A stretch of 64,000 bases of DNA, taken from NCBI GenBank assembly GCA_960531495.1, contig OY482862.1, forward strand, positions 16,776,671 to 16,840,670. Direction: 5' to 3'. Below are positions 36,261-47,283 of this stretch, piece by piece. Position 1 is the first letter of the stretch, and each line of letters starts with the position of its first letter. The notes beneath the pieces were generated by a model. That model ran no database searches, was not told the DNA's origin, and saw only the letters and a program-made list of their open reading frames with translations. This DNA is from Zeus faber. Lineage: Eukaryota > Chordata > Actinopteri > Zeiformes > Zeidae. Made by a program: the position numbers and the translations under genes.

Positions 36261-37685
36261 GGTGGGTTTTGTTTTGGGGTTGTTTTTTTTTTTTTTTTTT
36301 AATCATCCACCGCACACGATTACCGCTTTTGTTAAACATACAAACGAATTATACTCTTAATGTAAATAAACAAAAAGCTTGTAAAGCCTCGTTGTAATGG
36401 TATGCGTAAGATAGAGGATATAGCAGTAGCTATTGTACAGTACGAAATATAAGCTTCAGTTGATTTTCTGTTATGTTGAAAGTAAATAGTAATTGTTATT
36501 TTCTGCATCATTCTTTCCCTTTGTTTAAAACCTTGCAGCTCTCATGGCAGAGGCATGTTTTCCATACGCTGCGAGTCTCTGGTTGGATGCCGAACATGTG
36601 TGGAAAAGGGGCTGCTGTGACCTGCAGGTCACCGTCTGAAATGCAGAGCAGAAGGGATTGACTCCGAGGTACACCGGGTTAAGGGTCTCTCTGCTGTCTT
36701 GTTCTTTTTCCCAAAGAGATACAAACAGTTACTCGCGTATTAGGATGGGCAAACATGTTACCAGAACGCTTGCGTTTCAAGCAAACACCACAGCTGTTGA
36801 TTTCATCGATCAATTTTCTCAAAAAGAGGAAGAGGAACTCGTCAGTGAAATCGGCTGTTGTAGTGTTAGGTTGGAATGACAATCTGCAGCTTTCCAGGAA
36901 CATGTCTATCATCTCACCACTCTAACCACCAATAACAGTTAATCAAGGACGTAGTTAAAAGAGATTAACTGATGTTACATTCTTTACAGTAAATCTGTTG
37001 AGCTTTTTCTTATTTTTTTTTTTTTGGCGAAAGCTCAACTTGTTTATATGACCATTTAAAAAAAAAAAAAAAAAAAAACTTGACTTCGAGGAAGACTTGA
37101 AAGATTCTAACTGCTCTGTGTTTATTGCAAACAACCAGAAAGCCCCTTTCCCACTTGCACAGAAAGCTGTAAATTCACTGGCAATGTTCAATATTGGTGC
37201 AATGTCAGAAAAGGAGCCGGTGTCGATGTTCCGTAAAAGTCATTCTGTAAATTTCCCCACTCTAAACTTAGTATAATTTCCAGGAAAATGCCAGTACGGC
37301 TGTGAATAAAATTGTGTGGGAATGGAAGCAGTAACAATGCCGTAAAGTAGGGGTGCAGCCGAATCCAAATACCGGTAAAGCACATAGTGGGTTTTATTGA
37401 CCATTGCAGGTCACTGTGTAACAGGTCACACACATCCTCTGGTGATATCAGTAAGAGACCAAACTGCATCTTTAAAAAGGCCATAGTTATGGTGAAGTTA
37501 TGGTGAACATTTTGGTATAGTCATAAGTCAAAGTGGGAACCAAACTCAGTTTCAGTCCATTATTGGCCTTCTCCAGAGGGGAAAGGATCACATCTTATGT
37601 GTGTACATTGGTGAAGTACTTTGTAACTCCATGTTTTATATGAATAAAGTTTTACTTACTTACATCCAAAAAATGATTCCTTTTC
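36261..37685. other. Intergenic, no gene recognised
   Basis: A+T rich with poly-T at 36284-36300 and poly-A/T runs at about 37010-37080. The short frames on both strands show no domain. Nothing functional can be supported. Confidence 0.5.
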
Positions 37686-37689
37686 AAGG

Positions 37690-40470
37690 TCGATCCCATT
37701 TCCTGCTGATACAGGTAAGCTGGAACAGCACCAACAGGCAGAAGGTCTTCGGGAAGTTTTGAACGACACCCTTCTTCAGACAGTTAATTTGGTATTTCCT
37801 TTCCTGCAAGACAGGAAAGTAATGGGATTTAAGGGGTTACAGTTCGGCAATAATAAGTCAAAACCTTTATTGGCAAAATTATTGTTATTTTAGTTGTCTA
37901 TCATAGCATACAGTGTATTGGAGTTGACAAAATGAATATGAACTTAAAGTGCAGACTAAGCTTTAATTCGAGGGTACTTGCATCCTGTAGCCAGTCACCT
38001 GACTGCAACAGATTTACAGCCAAGAATCAAAAATGGCAATTCTATTTATGATTAATGATTTTGTCCAATTAGTTCAGTGCTCCTAGAATTGGGTGGCTGC
38101 ATATTAATTCAGATCGTTGTCATTCCTACAACATTGGCCCAATTTAGATGTCAATACCCTCAAATTAAAGATTAAAGTATGCACTTCAAGCACATATTCA
38201 TTAACATTTCACTCCAAAATCCTGTGGTAGTTAGCTAAAAATTCCGGCCTAACTAACCAATAACATGTTTTACCAATTTAATCTGCTCCTCTGCTGTGGA
38301 TTTTAGTCAGTACAGGATTTGCAGTTCTGTAATTTGAGCTAACCATTTGTGAATCCAATTCAGATTGAAATCCACAATAGAACGGCAAAATACATTTTAA
38401 CTGCTTAATTAACAAGTCATGCTCATTATACAGCCAGTAAAAATAAATGAATCATACTCTACTGTGCCTGGGATCCTATGAGCATTCCATGCCTCTGTGA
38501 CATTTGTGATGCCAATCCTAGCCATCTGGCATGTCAGTTTGACACAATACTTGGATGTGTTGTCCTGTGATGTCCAGTTCCTCTTGGTGCACCATCTGAC
38601 CTAAGCTGTCTTCAAAGGTGTAGTTGGCTCGGGCATTCACCTCAGACCACATTCTCTCGATCATCTCCTGTGCAGGTTATGAGGATAGTGTCAGTCTGCC
38701 TGCACTCATAAGAAATGTGACTTAATTACAAGAAACCAGGATTCATTTTTAACAACACATTTATTTCACCCTTGTAGAAAGTGTCTCAAATAGGGCTGCC
38801 TTTGAGGGTTGTCTCTGTTCTACCAGCTTTTCCTGGATGAATAATGCCAGATAAAACTCTTTCCCACAGTCAACTCTGACCTTGTCCCATAGTCCATAGG
38901 AAAGCACAGCAGACATAAAATAGCATTAGTCTAAGCCGGCAATTCCCATCCTATAGGCCCTAGCCACCAGGTTATTGCAAGTGGGCCGCCAAATCATGGG
39001 CGAAACGCCTCGATTTTATTGAAAAAATAATTTTAAAATGATTAATTATAAAAACGTTTTTAAATGTAAACATAAAAATTAATTTCATTGTATTTTCTGT
39101 ACATTTTTTAACTTGCGGTGATAATAAAAATGGATGGTTGGCCAGCATCAGGCACACTGAAAAGGAAAGGCAGACAGGTGGGGCAGTTCCACCTGTCAAA
39201 CGAAAAAGAAAGGTTCGGAGAAAGCATAGCTCTGAATATTTATCATTGGGGTTTTTTTGGACAGGCACAGAAGACAAACCCTTACCGCTGTGCGTGGTGT
39301 GTTCCGAGATTTTATCAAACAAAGCTCTGAAGCCATGTGAACTGCGCCGTCACCTCGAGACTAAACACCAACAGTACATGTCTAAGCCGCTTGAATTTTT
39401 CGATAATAAACTCAAGGAGTATCAGGGTAAGAAGAAAGTCATTCGAAACGTCATGTACGGCACCGAGAACGCAAATCCTGATCTGTCCGACAGAGTTGTG
39501 TGATTTCTGATGCCTTTCCCGACCACGTATCTCTATGAGATACGTGTTTGGAATGGCTGCATCCCCGGAATGGCTTTTCGGCGCTCGCGGCATTGAAGAC
39601 GAAATACAGGAATCAACTAAATGTTAATCCAGATCTTCGCCTGAAACTGTCGTCCCTTAAGCCAGACATCAAGCATTTGGTGTCTGCCATGCAACATCAG
39701 CCTTCTCATGAGGTGAGTTAATATTAATGTGCTCCTGTTATTGTTCGTTTTACGTTATGAACGTAACGCGAAAGTTCCATAGATATAAGGTTATTTTTAA
39801 CACACCTCTTTTTTTGTTTTACCACTACTGCACTTGTATGTATGAGAATGCATATGATTGTTATAATATACATCCTCTGAGAACACACTGGCTCCCGTAT
39901 TACTTCTGGTCGGATGTGGGCCACGAACACACAACACGTGGGCCGTGAGTCCGAAAAGGTTTGGAACCGCTGGTTTAAGCCATTGATCCCAAAAGTGACA
40001 AAAAAAAATAAGGTTTATTTTGTCAAAATTGGAATGATAGCAATAATAGTAAAACTCGAAAACAAAGAGACTGTGGGGTGGTTTATTCAACATTTACACC
40101 ATCAAATTAAAAAGGTTTTCATAAAGTCTAGTGTTTTTTGCCAAATAATTTTCACATTACAAATCTAGGTCTTAACCTCTAACCTTTTTAATAATGTACT
40201 TTTTCAAGTCTAGCTCCTAGGGAGCCAACTTTGGGTTCCACCCTAATTAGTTTGGGAACCACTAGTACTACTAGCGCTAGTGAAGTTATTTTACCTGTAC
40301 ACTTCCTCATAAATGTCGATGCTGTTCTTTATTGGCATGGTGGCGAATGACAACCTTCCTGCTGAAACCATCGATTGCCATTACATGGGTCACCACAAAC
40401 ATAAGAAGCTTCTCATTCTGATCTACATGCAGCTTGTGACCCATGTATTATCAAAGCAAAAAATGGAAAA
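37690..40470 (-). pseudogene. Decayed, intron-containing integrase-domain (rve) element
   Basis: Three separated minus-strand pieces read like one integrase-type protein. At about 40470-40283: MGHKLHVDQNEKLL followed by VVTHVMAIDGFSRK, a catalytic-core look with D residues, then after a frameshift MPIKNSIDIYEEVYR ending at a donor-like GTAAAA. At about 38670-38575, after an acceptor-like CTGCACAG: IERMWSEVNARANY and QMVHQEELD. At about 37760-37690: LPEDLLPVGAVPAYLYQQE. The order is right for a single minus-strand protein. The frameshift near 40350 and missing parts mark it as broken. It resembles the single-copy-like integrase proteins widespread in fish, derived from gypsy or Ginger-type transposons; which of the two I cannot say. 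Confidence 0.5.
38937..39972 (+). mobile_element. Internally deleted hAT-type transposon with target-site duplication
   Basis: Ends pair as imperfect inverted repeats (left CGGCAATTCCCATCC; right, reversed, CAGCGGTTCCAAACC, 11 of 15 the same). They are flanked by an 8-bp duplication with one difference (GTCTAAGC at 38929-38936, GTTTAAGC at 39973-39980), as expected for hAT. Inside, 39138-39503 codes a BED-type zinc finger of the ZBED5/SCAND3-like kind (C..C with LCVVCSEILSN, then ELRRHLETKH). A further piece at about 39585-39712 reads LKTKYRNQLNVNPDLRLKLSS, the usual transposase C-terminus. The catalytic middle is missing, so the copy cannot move by itself. It is nested within the integrase-like remnant. 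Confidence 0.8.
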
Positions 40471-40847
40471 CGGGTCATTTTCCGTTTTTTGTTTCCTTAT
40501 TTCTAAATGGTAGTTGATTTTTATTTTATTTTTTTTTCCATTTCAAAACAAAATTCCACTGGCCACCAAGTACCCAGACCTCTGTCTCTCGTAAATAAAG
40601 CAGACACAAGAGTCCGTGCCTTATAAATTATGGGTTGGTACCGCCTACTGCCTGTTTGTATGCATTATTTGTACTTCTGTCTCTCCCAGTCGGCATTGTG
40701 ACATCCAAATGGACCAGTCAAACTCACACTACAGTTGGGGAAGCCAGTTCAAATGCAAGTTCATTTGTTTATGCACACATTGTAAGAGTTGTGACAACTA
40801 ATTAACAGGTTATTTGCATTTGCATAGATATTGATCATTAATCTGCA

Positions 40848-41015
40848 TACTTTTGTGCTGTTTCACACCATTACTCACCATGAAAACATCTGAAGTCGGC
40901 TCCTGTCTTGGGTGCTTTTTAGGGGAATGTTTAGCTCGCTGCATATCTATGTTCGCATACGCCTAGTGAGGGCAGAAGAGTCAAAATTATAAATGTATTA
41001 TATATTTGGGTTAGT
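40848..41015. repeat. Flanking direct repeat, left copy
   Basis: Runs from TACTTTTGTGCTGTT through GTCTTGGGTGC and TTTAGCTCGCTGCAT to GTGAGGGCAGAAGAGTCAA. A diverged copy begins directly after the LTR at 42987. The two copies bracket the NUP62 fragment plus gag/LTR block. Confidence 0.75.
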
Positions 41016-41084
41016 TTAATTCTTTTTTTTTTTTTTTTTTTTTTTTACAAACACAAAAAAAGCACAAACTCAAAGCCTTGAATC

Positions 41085-41884
41085 ACCCGCCAAAAGCTAG
41101 GAGAAGGCAACGAAAGTCAGTGCTGTGCACATTCAGGGACATATTTATTATAATTATACCGTTATACAGACTGACCAGAAGATAAAATGAGCAATGGGTT
41201 CGATGTTGGTTCGTACCACAGCTTCAGAGTCCTAAACCTGCTGCAGATGCTGTCCCTACCGCTGCAGCGGCTCCGACCACAGGGTTCGGTGCGGCCACCT
41301 TCCCACCTGCAGCCGGTGGAGGAGGCTTCTCTTTCGATACTGCCAACCCTGCCTCGTCCAGCACCAACCCCACCGTGGGCTTCAGCTCCGGCACCCCTGC
41401 AAAGAGCACCGCCGCTGCAGGAGGCTTCTCATTCGGGACTCCCACCACCGCATTCAGCATCGGGGCACCGCCCCAGCCAGCAGCTCCTGGTGTCAAGTTA
41501 GGCCTCCCGTTGGGAGGGTTCAGCTTTGGAGGTGCAACGGTCCAGGTGGCCCCTGCTACTGCCCCCATGGCTCCCACTGGAGGCGGCTTCTCCTTTGGCA
41601 ACACTGCTGCCCCTACACTCTGCACGCAGCCCATGCCAGCATCCACAGCTGCCGCCCCGATACTAAGCCAAGGTGGAGGGTTTGGTTTCGGTGTCAAACC
41701 CTCCCCTCCCCCCCCTCCAGCTCCAGCCACAACTGCCCCAGCTACCCAGGTTCCAGCCCAAGCTGTAGCCCCTTCCCTTTCTGTGATGCCAGTCACAAAC
41801 CACCCTACCACTGTGATCACTGGCTTCACTTTGGGTGCCACCACCCTGTCGACAGCAAACCTTACCCCTACAGCTACGGGGGAG
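41085..41884 (+). pseudogene. NUP62 pseudogene fragment (5'UTR plus FG-repeat part)
   Basis: Matches the functional nup62 gene at 45410-46410 from the 5'UTR onward (CCGCCAAAAGCT, GACTGACC...AAAATGAG). It then follows the FG-repeat coding part with internal deletions. The reading frame is shifted near the start: the plus frame from 41187 soon leaves the NUP62 frame, which is found again from about 41375 as GGFSFGT-type repeats. The homology stops at CTACGGGGG (41884), where unrelated gag sequence is joined. The coiled-coil half is absent. The presence of 5'UTR and of the repeats shows that DNA was copied; whether through RNA cannot be told because the only intron lies in the missing part. Confidence 0.85.
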
Positions 41885-42754
41885 CAGGACAGGATGCCCG
41901 CCTCCTCCACCTCTTTGATTCAGCCACAGCCCGTTTGGTGAAGAGCAGGCGACACGGACAGCATCGGTGTTGATGTCATGCTGTACGAGGCTGGTGCGTG
42001 TACAATCCTCATCTCTGGCAGCGAATATGTACTCCAGTAGCTCCTGCAGCTGGCGCCTCTGGACGACCTCCAACCCCTCGCAACGCTTCTGGCATCGATC
42101 GTCAGCAGCTTGCTTGCTCAGTGGACGGAGGTTTACATGGCAGCGGCGGCGCGGTGGACCCTCTGGCTGGCGATGAGGTGGACCCTCTTGCTTGCGGTGG
42201 CCCGCGTTGCTTCGAACAGGGCTGCTGTCCAGATTCTCGGCGCACACAGGCAGATGTGTTCCTGTAATCGTTCTGGCTGGAGGCCCCGAACGAAGGCTTG
42301 GATAGCAAGTTCCTTCTGTGTTGCCGCGTCGAAGGTTGGGTATCCACGTCGCGTGTACCGGCGGAGATCAGCAGCATACACACCCAGAATCTCTCCCCCT
42401 CTTCCTGGCAGCCCCTCCGGCTGGACATCTGTGAGGACCTGCAGTGCTTTTCCTTCGAGGGTGACTTGAACCGCCATCTCTCCCATGTGTTCATGTGTTG
42501 AATTGGGCAGCTAACTGTACTTGGATGAAGTACGTCTGCGTTGGCTCTTCTCCCCTATACTGCGGCAGCTTCATCGTTCCCCGCTGAGAGTCTTCTGGTG
42601 GAGCTGCCGTGACAGCCAACACTTTCCAACTTCAGCGTCTCACGGTACCCACAACCTTCTCTTCCTGCAGCAACAACTTGTTCTAAAGTTGTGCCATGAG
42701 TTGTTCTATTTCGCTCAGTGTAGATGCCATCTCTAATCCCACTTCTGACACCAG
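41885..42754 (-). mobile_element. Ty3/gypsy-type gag remnant, minus strand
   Basis: Reading on the minus strand from the LTR, a primer-binding-site-like TGGTGTCAGAAGTGGG follows at once (42753-42738). Then come interrupted gag frames: MASTLSEIEQLMAQL near 42727, broken by stops, and a clear gag matrix/capsid-like segment at 42486-42133 (GVYAADLRRYTRRGYPTFD, AIQAFVRGLQPERLQEH). No protease, RT or integrase remains. The copy is cut off where it meets the NUP62 fragment. It is defective. Confidence 0.75.
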
Positions 42755-42986
42755 TGTAGCGAGCTAGGGATTCTCGCAAGAGGAATTCATGCAGAGAGCA
42801 GAGCTCGAGAGAATACAGGCGTTTTATTGGCAGCAACAGGCATTCCACACACACTGCAGAACGCGCAAATAACACAGTACACACAGAGTAAAGTATAATG
42901 ATTTCAAACACGACTGAACTATGACTGTCCACAAACCCACAAACTCTGCTGGGATGCTTCTGGACCACCTACCCCAGCACGCTACA
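42755..42986 (-). repeat. Long terminal repeat of the gypsy-type element, 232 bp
   Basis: On the minus strand it begins TGTAGCGTGCTGGGG and ends AGCTCGCTACA, so 7-bp inverted ends TGTAGCG/CGCTACA are present. It contains a polyadenylation signal (CCAATAAAACG near 42828-42835) and is followed by the primer-binding-site-like sequence. Only one LTR is present in the window. Confidence 0.8.
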
Positions 42987-43165
42987 ATACTTTTGTGCTG
43001 TTCCATTGTTTCACATCGCTACCATTAAAACGCTTTAAGTCCGCTCCTGTCTTGGGTATTTTTTTGGGAGTGTTTAGCTCGCTGCATACTGTAGCTGCTC
43101 ACGCATGCGTGTAGTGAGGGCACAAGAGTCAAGATAATTGATTTATTCTATATTTGCATGTTTTT
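42987..43165. repeat. Flanking direct repeat, right copy
   Basis: Shares with 40848-41015 the words TACTTTTGTGCTGTT, CGCTCCTGTCTTGGGT, TTTAGCTCGCTGCATA and AGTGAGGGCA.AAGAGTCAA, in order, at perhaps 75-80% identity by eye. It starts immediately at the LTR edge. Confidence 0.75.
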
Positions 43166-43404
43166 TTTTTTTACCTCTTACCATACGCTCACACCAGAAG
43201 CAATCACTTTCGCTTGTGGGTGCTCCTGTTCAACTCATTGCTTCATGTGCGCAACGCTGCGTTCATCTATTTTAATGTGGTTTGGCAATATATTTTTAAG
43301 TGACAAGGTTATTTTTTATATTTCTATTTGTTTATAAAAATACAATATAACGTATTATATATTAAACATTACCCACAACTCCTGTTCCTCTTTCCCTTAT
43401 ACTG

Positions 43405-43850
43405 TGGCACGGTGGCGCAGTGCATTGCACTGCTGCCTCACAGCAAGAAGGTCCTGGGTTTGATTCCCGCCTGGGGCGCTGTTGGCACCGTGCTCCGGCG
43501 GGTTATCTTCCAAAAACAGGAGCCTTTCTGTGTGGAGTTTGCATGTTCTCCCCGTGTTCACATGGGGTTTCCTCCACCTCACGTCAGTAAGGACCCCCAC
43601 CAAAAACATGCACCCACCATCGTCTGACCAGCGATGGACACTTATCACCTGGTCCCCGGGCGCGTCCACGTATGCTGCCCACTGCTCCTGGCTGTGCCCC
43701 CAGAGGAAGGACAAGCCAGGATGGGTCAAAAGCAGAGGAGCCATTTCACCGGCACCATCAAGCATGTGCATGTGTGTGTGTGTGTGTGCAAGCATGTGTT
43801 GTGGAGTGTCGTGTGACGATTAAAGACTGTTTCTTCTTCTTCTTTCTTTT
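43405..43850 (+). mobile_element. tRNA-derived SINE of the V-SINE type
   Basis: The head GGCACGGTGGCGCAGTGCA with CCTCACAGCAAGAAGGTCC and GGGTTTGATTCCC resembles pol III A/B-box tRNA sequence. The centre TTTCTGTGTGGAGTTTGC / ATGTTCTCCCCGTGTTC is the conserved core shared by zebrafish DANA and other V-SINEs. The tail ACGATTAAAGACTG followed by TTCTTCTTCTT is a LINE-like 3' end with a short repeat. It contains a (TG)n at about 43768-43790. No protein is expected. Confidence 0.85.
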
Positions 43851-44593
43851 CTCCCTCTTGCTCTCTCCAACTATTGGTAAATAATAAAACATTGCAACCA
43901 TCTGTCTCTTTGAGAATGTGAGTGTCTAAATGTACATATAGTAGTCTAAAATATATAATTATAATATGGATAATTATATGTCTTATATAATTTAATTTAA
44001 TGTGATTTGTGCTACATGACGTCATACTGTACGTGGAAAATGTTTTTAATAAACTATATGGAAATACAGGCACAGTCTCAACAGAGGTCGAACTTGGACT
44101 TTCACATTTTTACTGAAGTGCATCATGTAATAAATCTCACTCGGGATCCCAACTACCTCCCAAAACCCCCTCTACCCATCTTTTTTTTTTTTTTTTTTTT
44201 GAAACGTCTCTTGAAACGTTTTTTTGAAATGAAGTCACATCGTAGAGCACGGGGGAAACCGGCTCCCGCAACAAGAAGCTTCTCATCCCTCTTTGGACCA
44301 AAAGTTTGGCGAGAGCCAAAGTCCAGGGTTTGTTCGGGGTGGGGTTTAGCGGACGGACCGGCGAAAACGTCAAAGGTGTCGCGGCTCGGCTTCGCAGCAA
44401 ATGAGTATAAAGTTGAAATCCATTCAACTTCCTCCCGTCACCTCGTCCCCGAGGTCGCGTCGCTGTCCTTCGCCGCCATCTCCCATTGGAAACGGACTGT
44501 TACTGGGGTTTGGCTGACACGAGTGGGTGCTTTTCTCACGCGTGCGCAGTGTCATAGTGACCGAGACCGCTGTCCCGAAACATTGACACACAC

Positions 44594-44630
<37 letters not shown>

Positions 44631-45159
44631 GCTTTGTTTATTCAGGTATTGCTTTTGGAAAGGTTTGTTTCGTTTTAGCATTGATAATATGTATTATTTA
44701 GGAAATATGTCTTGTTTGTACATTGTTGTTTTTTTTTGTGTTGTGTTTCTGATTTACAAAAGAAAATCATTCTCAACATTTTCAGAATCATTGTGACCGT
44801 ACTGGACTTTAGTTTTATTTTATATATTTAGTTATTTATTTATTTACACCGTGGGGAAATGGAGTTGCAGCTGAGTATTGAGGCAGCACGGGCTATAGTA
44901 CAAAAGTTGTCCATGCACCAGTGTACGCAATACATTTGATTAGTTAAGTTTGAAAAGGTGTTAATTCACACATTGATTTCGTATTTTGTTTCACAAAAAG
45001 TTCCTAAAAAGGCATCATACAAAACACATCAGTGTTTTTCATCGCACATTTTCCGAATAACTTACGAAGAAAAAAAAGTTAGTCAACAAATGTTATATGG
45101 AATGTATCGAATGTTTTTTTATTATTATTTATTATATTAGTATTTATTATTATTGTTCG
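43851..45159. other. Intergenic; includes a CpG-rich patch and a (CA)n
   Basis: No gene recognised. The stretch 44230-44580 is G+C and CpG rich and ends in a (CA)n at 44584-44629. It may be an unlinked CpG island or an old promoter, but no exon similarity was seen. The rest is A+T rich with poly-T runs at 44181-44200 and 44728-44736. Confidence 0.45.
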
Positions 45160-45501
45160 TGTTACGTCCTCGCCTCATTATGACCTCTGAGCCTTAATAC
45201 GTCACTTCCTTTAGTCGACCGGAGAGATGCCTGCTCGGTGAAACAGTCGCACGGCGGCCACGTTTTTCTCTCTACTTTGATGGTTGTGGGTGAAGTTGAC
45301 GTCGTCGCGGCTTCGGATGTTTTTCTTTGCGGTCGTCGCTCTGGGAAAGTTACCGTCGAGCACAAGCTCCAAGCCTCGGTGATTTCCAGCTCGTGTGTGG
45401 CCCGCCAAAAGCTGGGAGAAGGTAACGGAAGTCGACGCTGTGCACTTCCAGTGACATATTTATCATATTTATATTGTGATACGGATTGACCGCAAGACAA
45501 A
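45160..45501 (+). promoter_or_regulatory. Promoter and 5'UTR of nup62
   Basis: CpG-rich sequence directly ahead of the start codon, with ACGTCAC (45199) and GACGTCGTCGCGG (about 45298). The last 90 nt are also found ahead of the pseudogene fragment at 41085, which supports their being part of the original transcript. The transcription start is not visible. Confidence 0.5.
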
Positions 45502-47283
45502 ATGAGCGGCGGCTTCAATTTCGGTTCGGGCTTCAGCTTCGGAACCCCTAAACCTGCCGCCGCAGCAGTCCCTACCGCTGCGGCGGCTCCCACCACGGGG
45601 TTCGGCGCGGCCACCTCAACGCCGGCGGCCGGCGGAGGAGGCTTCTCGTTCGGTACCGCCAACCCTGCCCCGGCCGGCGCCAACCCGACCGGGGGCTTCA
45701 GCTTCGGCACCCCTGCGAAGAGCACGGCCGCCGCCGCCGCCGCCACAGGAGGCTTCTCATTCGGGACTCCCACCACCGCGTTCAGCATGGGAGCAGCTCC
45801 TCAGCCAGCAGCTCCTGGTCTCACTTTGGGTACCGCAGCAGCAGCAGCTCCTGCCTCCGTGGCGGGGTTCACACTGGGTGGAGGTCTTGCACCCCAGACC
45901 ACCGCTCCAACTGCAGTCCCAGCTCCAGCCCCAGCAGGTGGAGGCTTCAGCTTTGGGTCAGCACCCCAACCTCAAGCCCAACCCGCTCCTACTCCAGTAG
46001 CATCTGGAGGCCTTTCGTTGGGAGGGTTCAGCTTTGGAGGCGCAAAGGTCCAGGTGGCCCCTGCTGCAGCCCCCATCGCTCCCACTGGAGGTGGCTTCTC
46101 CTTTGGCAACGTTGCTGCCCCCCCTACACTCTCCCTGGGGATGCAGCCCATGCCGGCATCCACAGCTGCCGCCCCGATACTAAGCCAGGGTGGAGGGTTC
46201 GGTTTTGGTGTCAAACCCTCACTGACACCAGCTCCAGCTCCAACCACAACTGCCCCAACTACCCAGGTTCCAGCCCAAGCTGTAGCCCCTTCCCTTTTTG
46301 CGATGCCAGTCACAACAGCTGCTCCTACCACTGCGGTCACTGGCTTCACTTTGGGTGCCACCACCCTGTCGACAGCAAACCTTACCCCTACAGCCACCAC
46401 AGCAGCTACGGGGGGTCTGGGCTTCATGCTGAAGCCTCTGGTGGCACCGACAGCCGTCTCTATTCCTGCATCTGCGGCTACAACGGCTTCAGCCACATCA
46501 GGTATCGCTACAGGCTTTTCACTGGGCATGAAACCCATAGCCACCACAAGCACCACAGTGGCACCCATAACCATTACAACCACCGCTCCACCTGTGATGT
46601 CCTATGCCCAACTGGAGGGACTCATCAACAAGTGGAGTTTGGAGCTGGAGGACCAGGAGAGGCACTTCCTGCAGCAGGCGACTCAGGTGAACGCCTGGGA
46701 CCGCATGCTCGTGGAGAATGGAGAGAAGATCACGTCCCTGCACAAAGAGATGGAGAAGGTGAAGCTGGACCAGAGGAGGCTGAACCAGGAGCTGGACTTC
46801 ATCCTGTCCCAGCAGAAGGAGCTGGAGGACTTGCTCTCCCCACTGGAGGAGTCTGTAAAGGAACAGAGCGGAACCATATACATGCAAAACGCAGACGAAG
46901 AGCGAGAGAGAACATACAAACTGGCTGAGAACGTGGATGCCCAGCTGAAACGGATGTCTCAGGATCTGAAGGAGATCATTGAGCATCTGAACACGTCCAG
47001 CGGTCCAGCAGATACCAGTGACCCAGTAAGAAACTTATTACACTTTTGTTTAGGCTTTTGTAACATTTCGATTGCGGTTGTCATTGTAATTGCATATGAC
47101 ACTGACTTGTTTTTCCTGCCTCAGCTTCAACAGATTTGCAAAATCCTCAACGCCCACATGGATTCCCTTCAGTGGATCGACCAGAATTCAGTGCTTCTCC
47201 AGAGAAGAGTGGAAGACGTGTCCAAACTGTGCGACAACCAGCGCAAAGAACAGGAGAAGACCTTTCGCTTAACATTTGACTAA
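45502..47283 (+). CDS. nup62: Nucleoporin p62 (NUP62), two coding exons, 560 aa
   Basis: Central-channel FG nucleoporin that pairs through its C-terminal coiled coil with NUP58 and NUP54 and lines the nuclear pore (family knowledge). Exons 45502-47025 and 47125-47283 with GTAAGA and CTCAG signals. The first half (about 1-310) is FG-rich (GFSFGTP, GGFSFG units) in an Ala/Pro/Thr-rich background, followed by a Thr-rich spacer. From about residue 367 (YAQLEGLINKWSLELEDQE) comes the conserved coiled-coil region, ending KTFRLTFD and stop. The length is close to human p62 (522 aa). The start agrees with the family (MSGGFNFG). The 99-nt intron is a multiple of three with no stop, so an unspliced 593-aa frame is also open. 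Two broken copies lie at 41085 and 53740. Confidence 0.95.
   Translation: MSGGFNFGSGFSFGTPKPAAAAVPTAAAAPTTGFGAATSTPAAGGGGFSFGTANPAPAGANPTGGFSFGTPAKSTAAAAAATGGFSFGTPTTAFSMGAAPQPAAPGLTLGTAAAAAPASVAGFTLGGGLAPQTTAPTAVPAPAPAGGGFSFGSAPQPQAQPAPTPVASGGLSLGGFSFGGAKVQVAPAAAPIAPTGGGFSFGNVAAPPTLSLGMQPMPASTAAAPILSQGGGFGFGVKPSLTPAPAPTTTAPTTQVPAQAVAPSLFAMPVTTAAPTTAVTGFTLGATTLSTANLTPTATTAATGGLGFMLKPLVAPTAVSIPASAATTASATSGIATGFSLGMKPIATTSTTVAPITITTTAPPVMSYAQLEGLINKWSLELEDQERHFLQQATQVNAWDRMLVENGEKITSLHKEMEKVKLDQRRLNQELDFILSQQKELEDLLSPLEESVKEQSGTIYMQNADEERERTYKLAENVDAQLKRMSQDLKEIIEHLNTSSGPADTSDPVRNLLHFCLGFCNISIAVVIVIAYDTDLFFLPQLQQICKILNAHMDSLQWIDQNSVLLQRRVEDVSKLCDNQRKEQEKTFRLTFD

Noticed and set aside
41224..42247. 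Minus-strand Gly/Ala/Val-rich frames over the NUP62 copies (also 45162-46583)
   Set aside because: Antisense shadows of FG-repeat coding sequence; the plus strand has the known protein.
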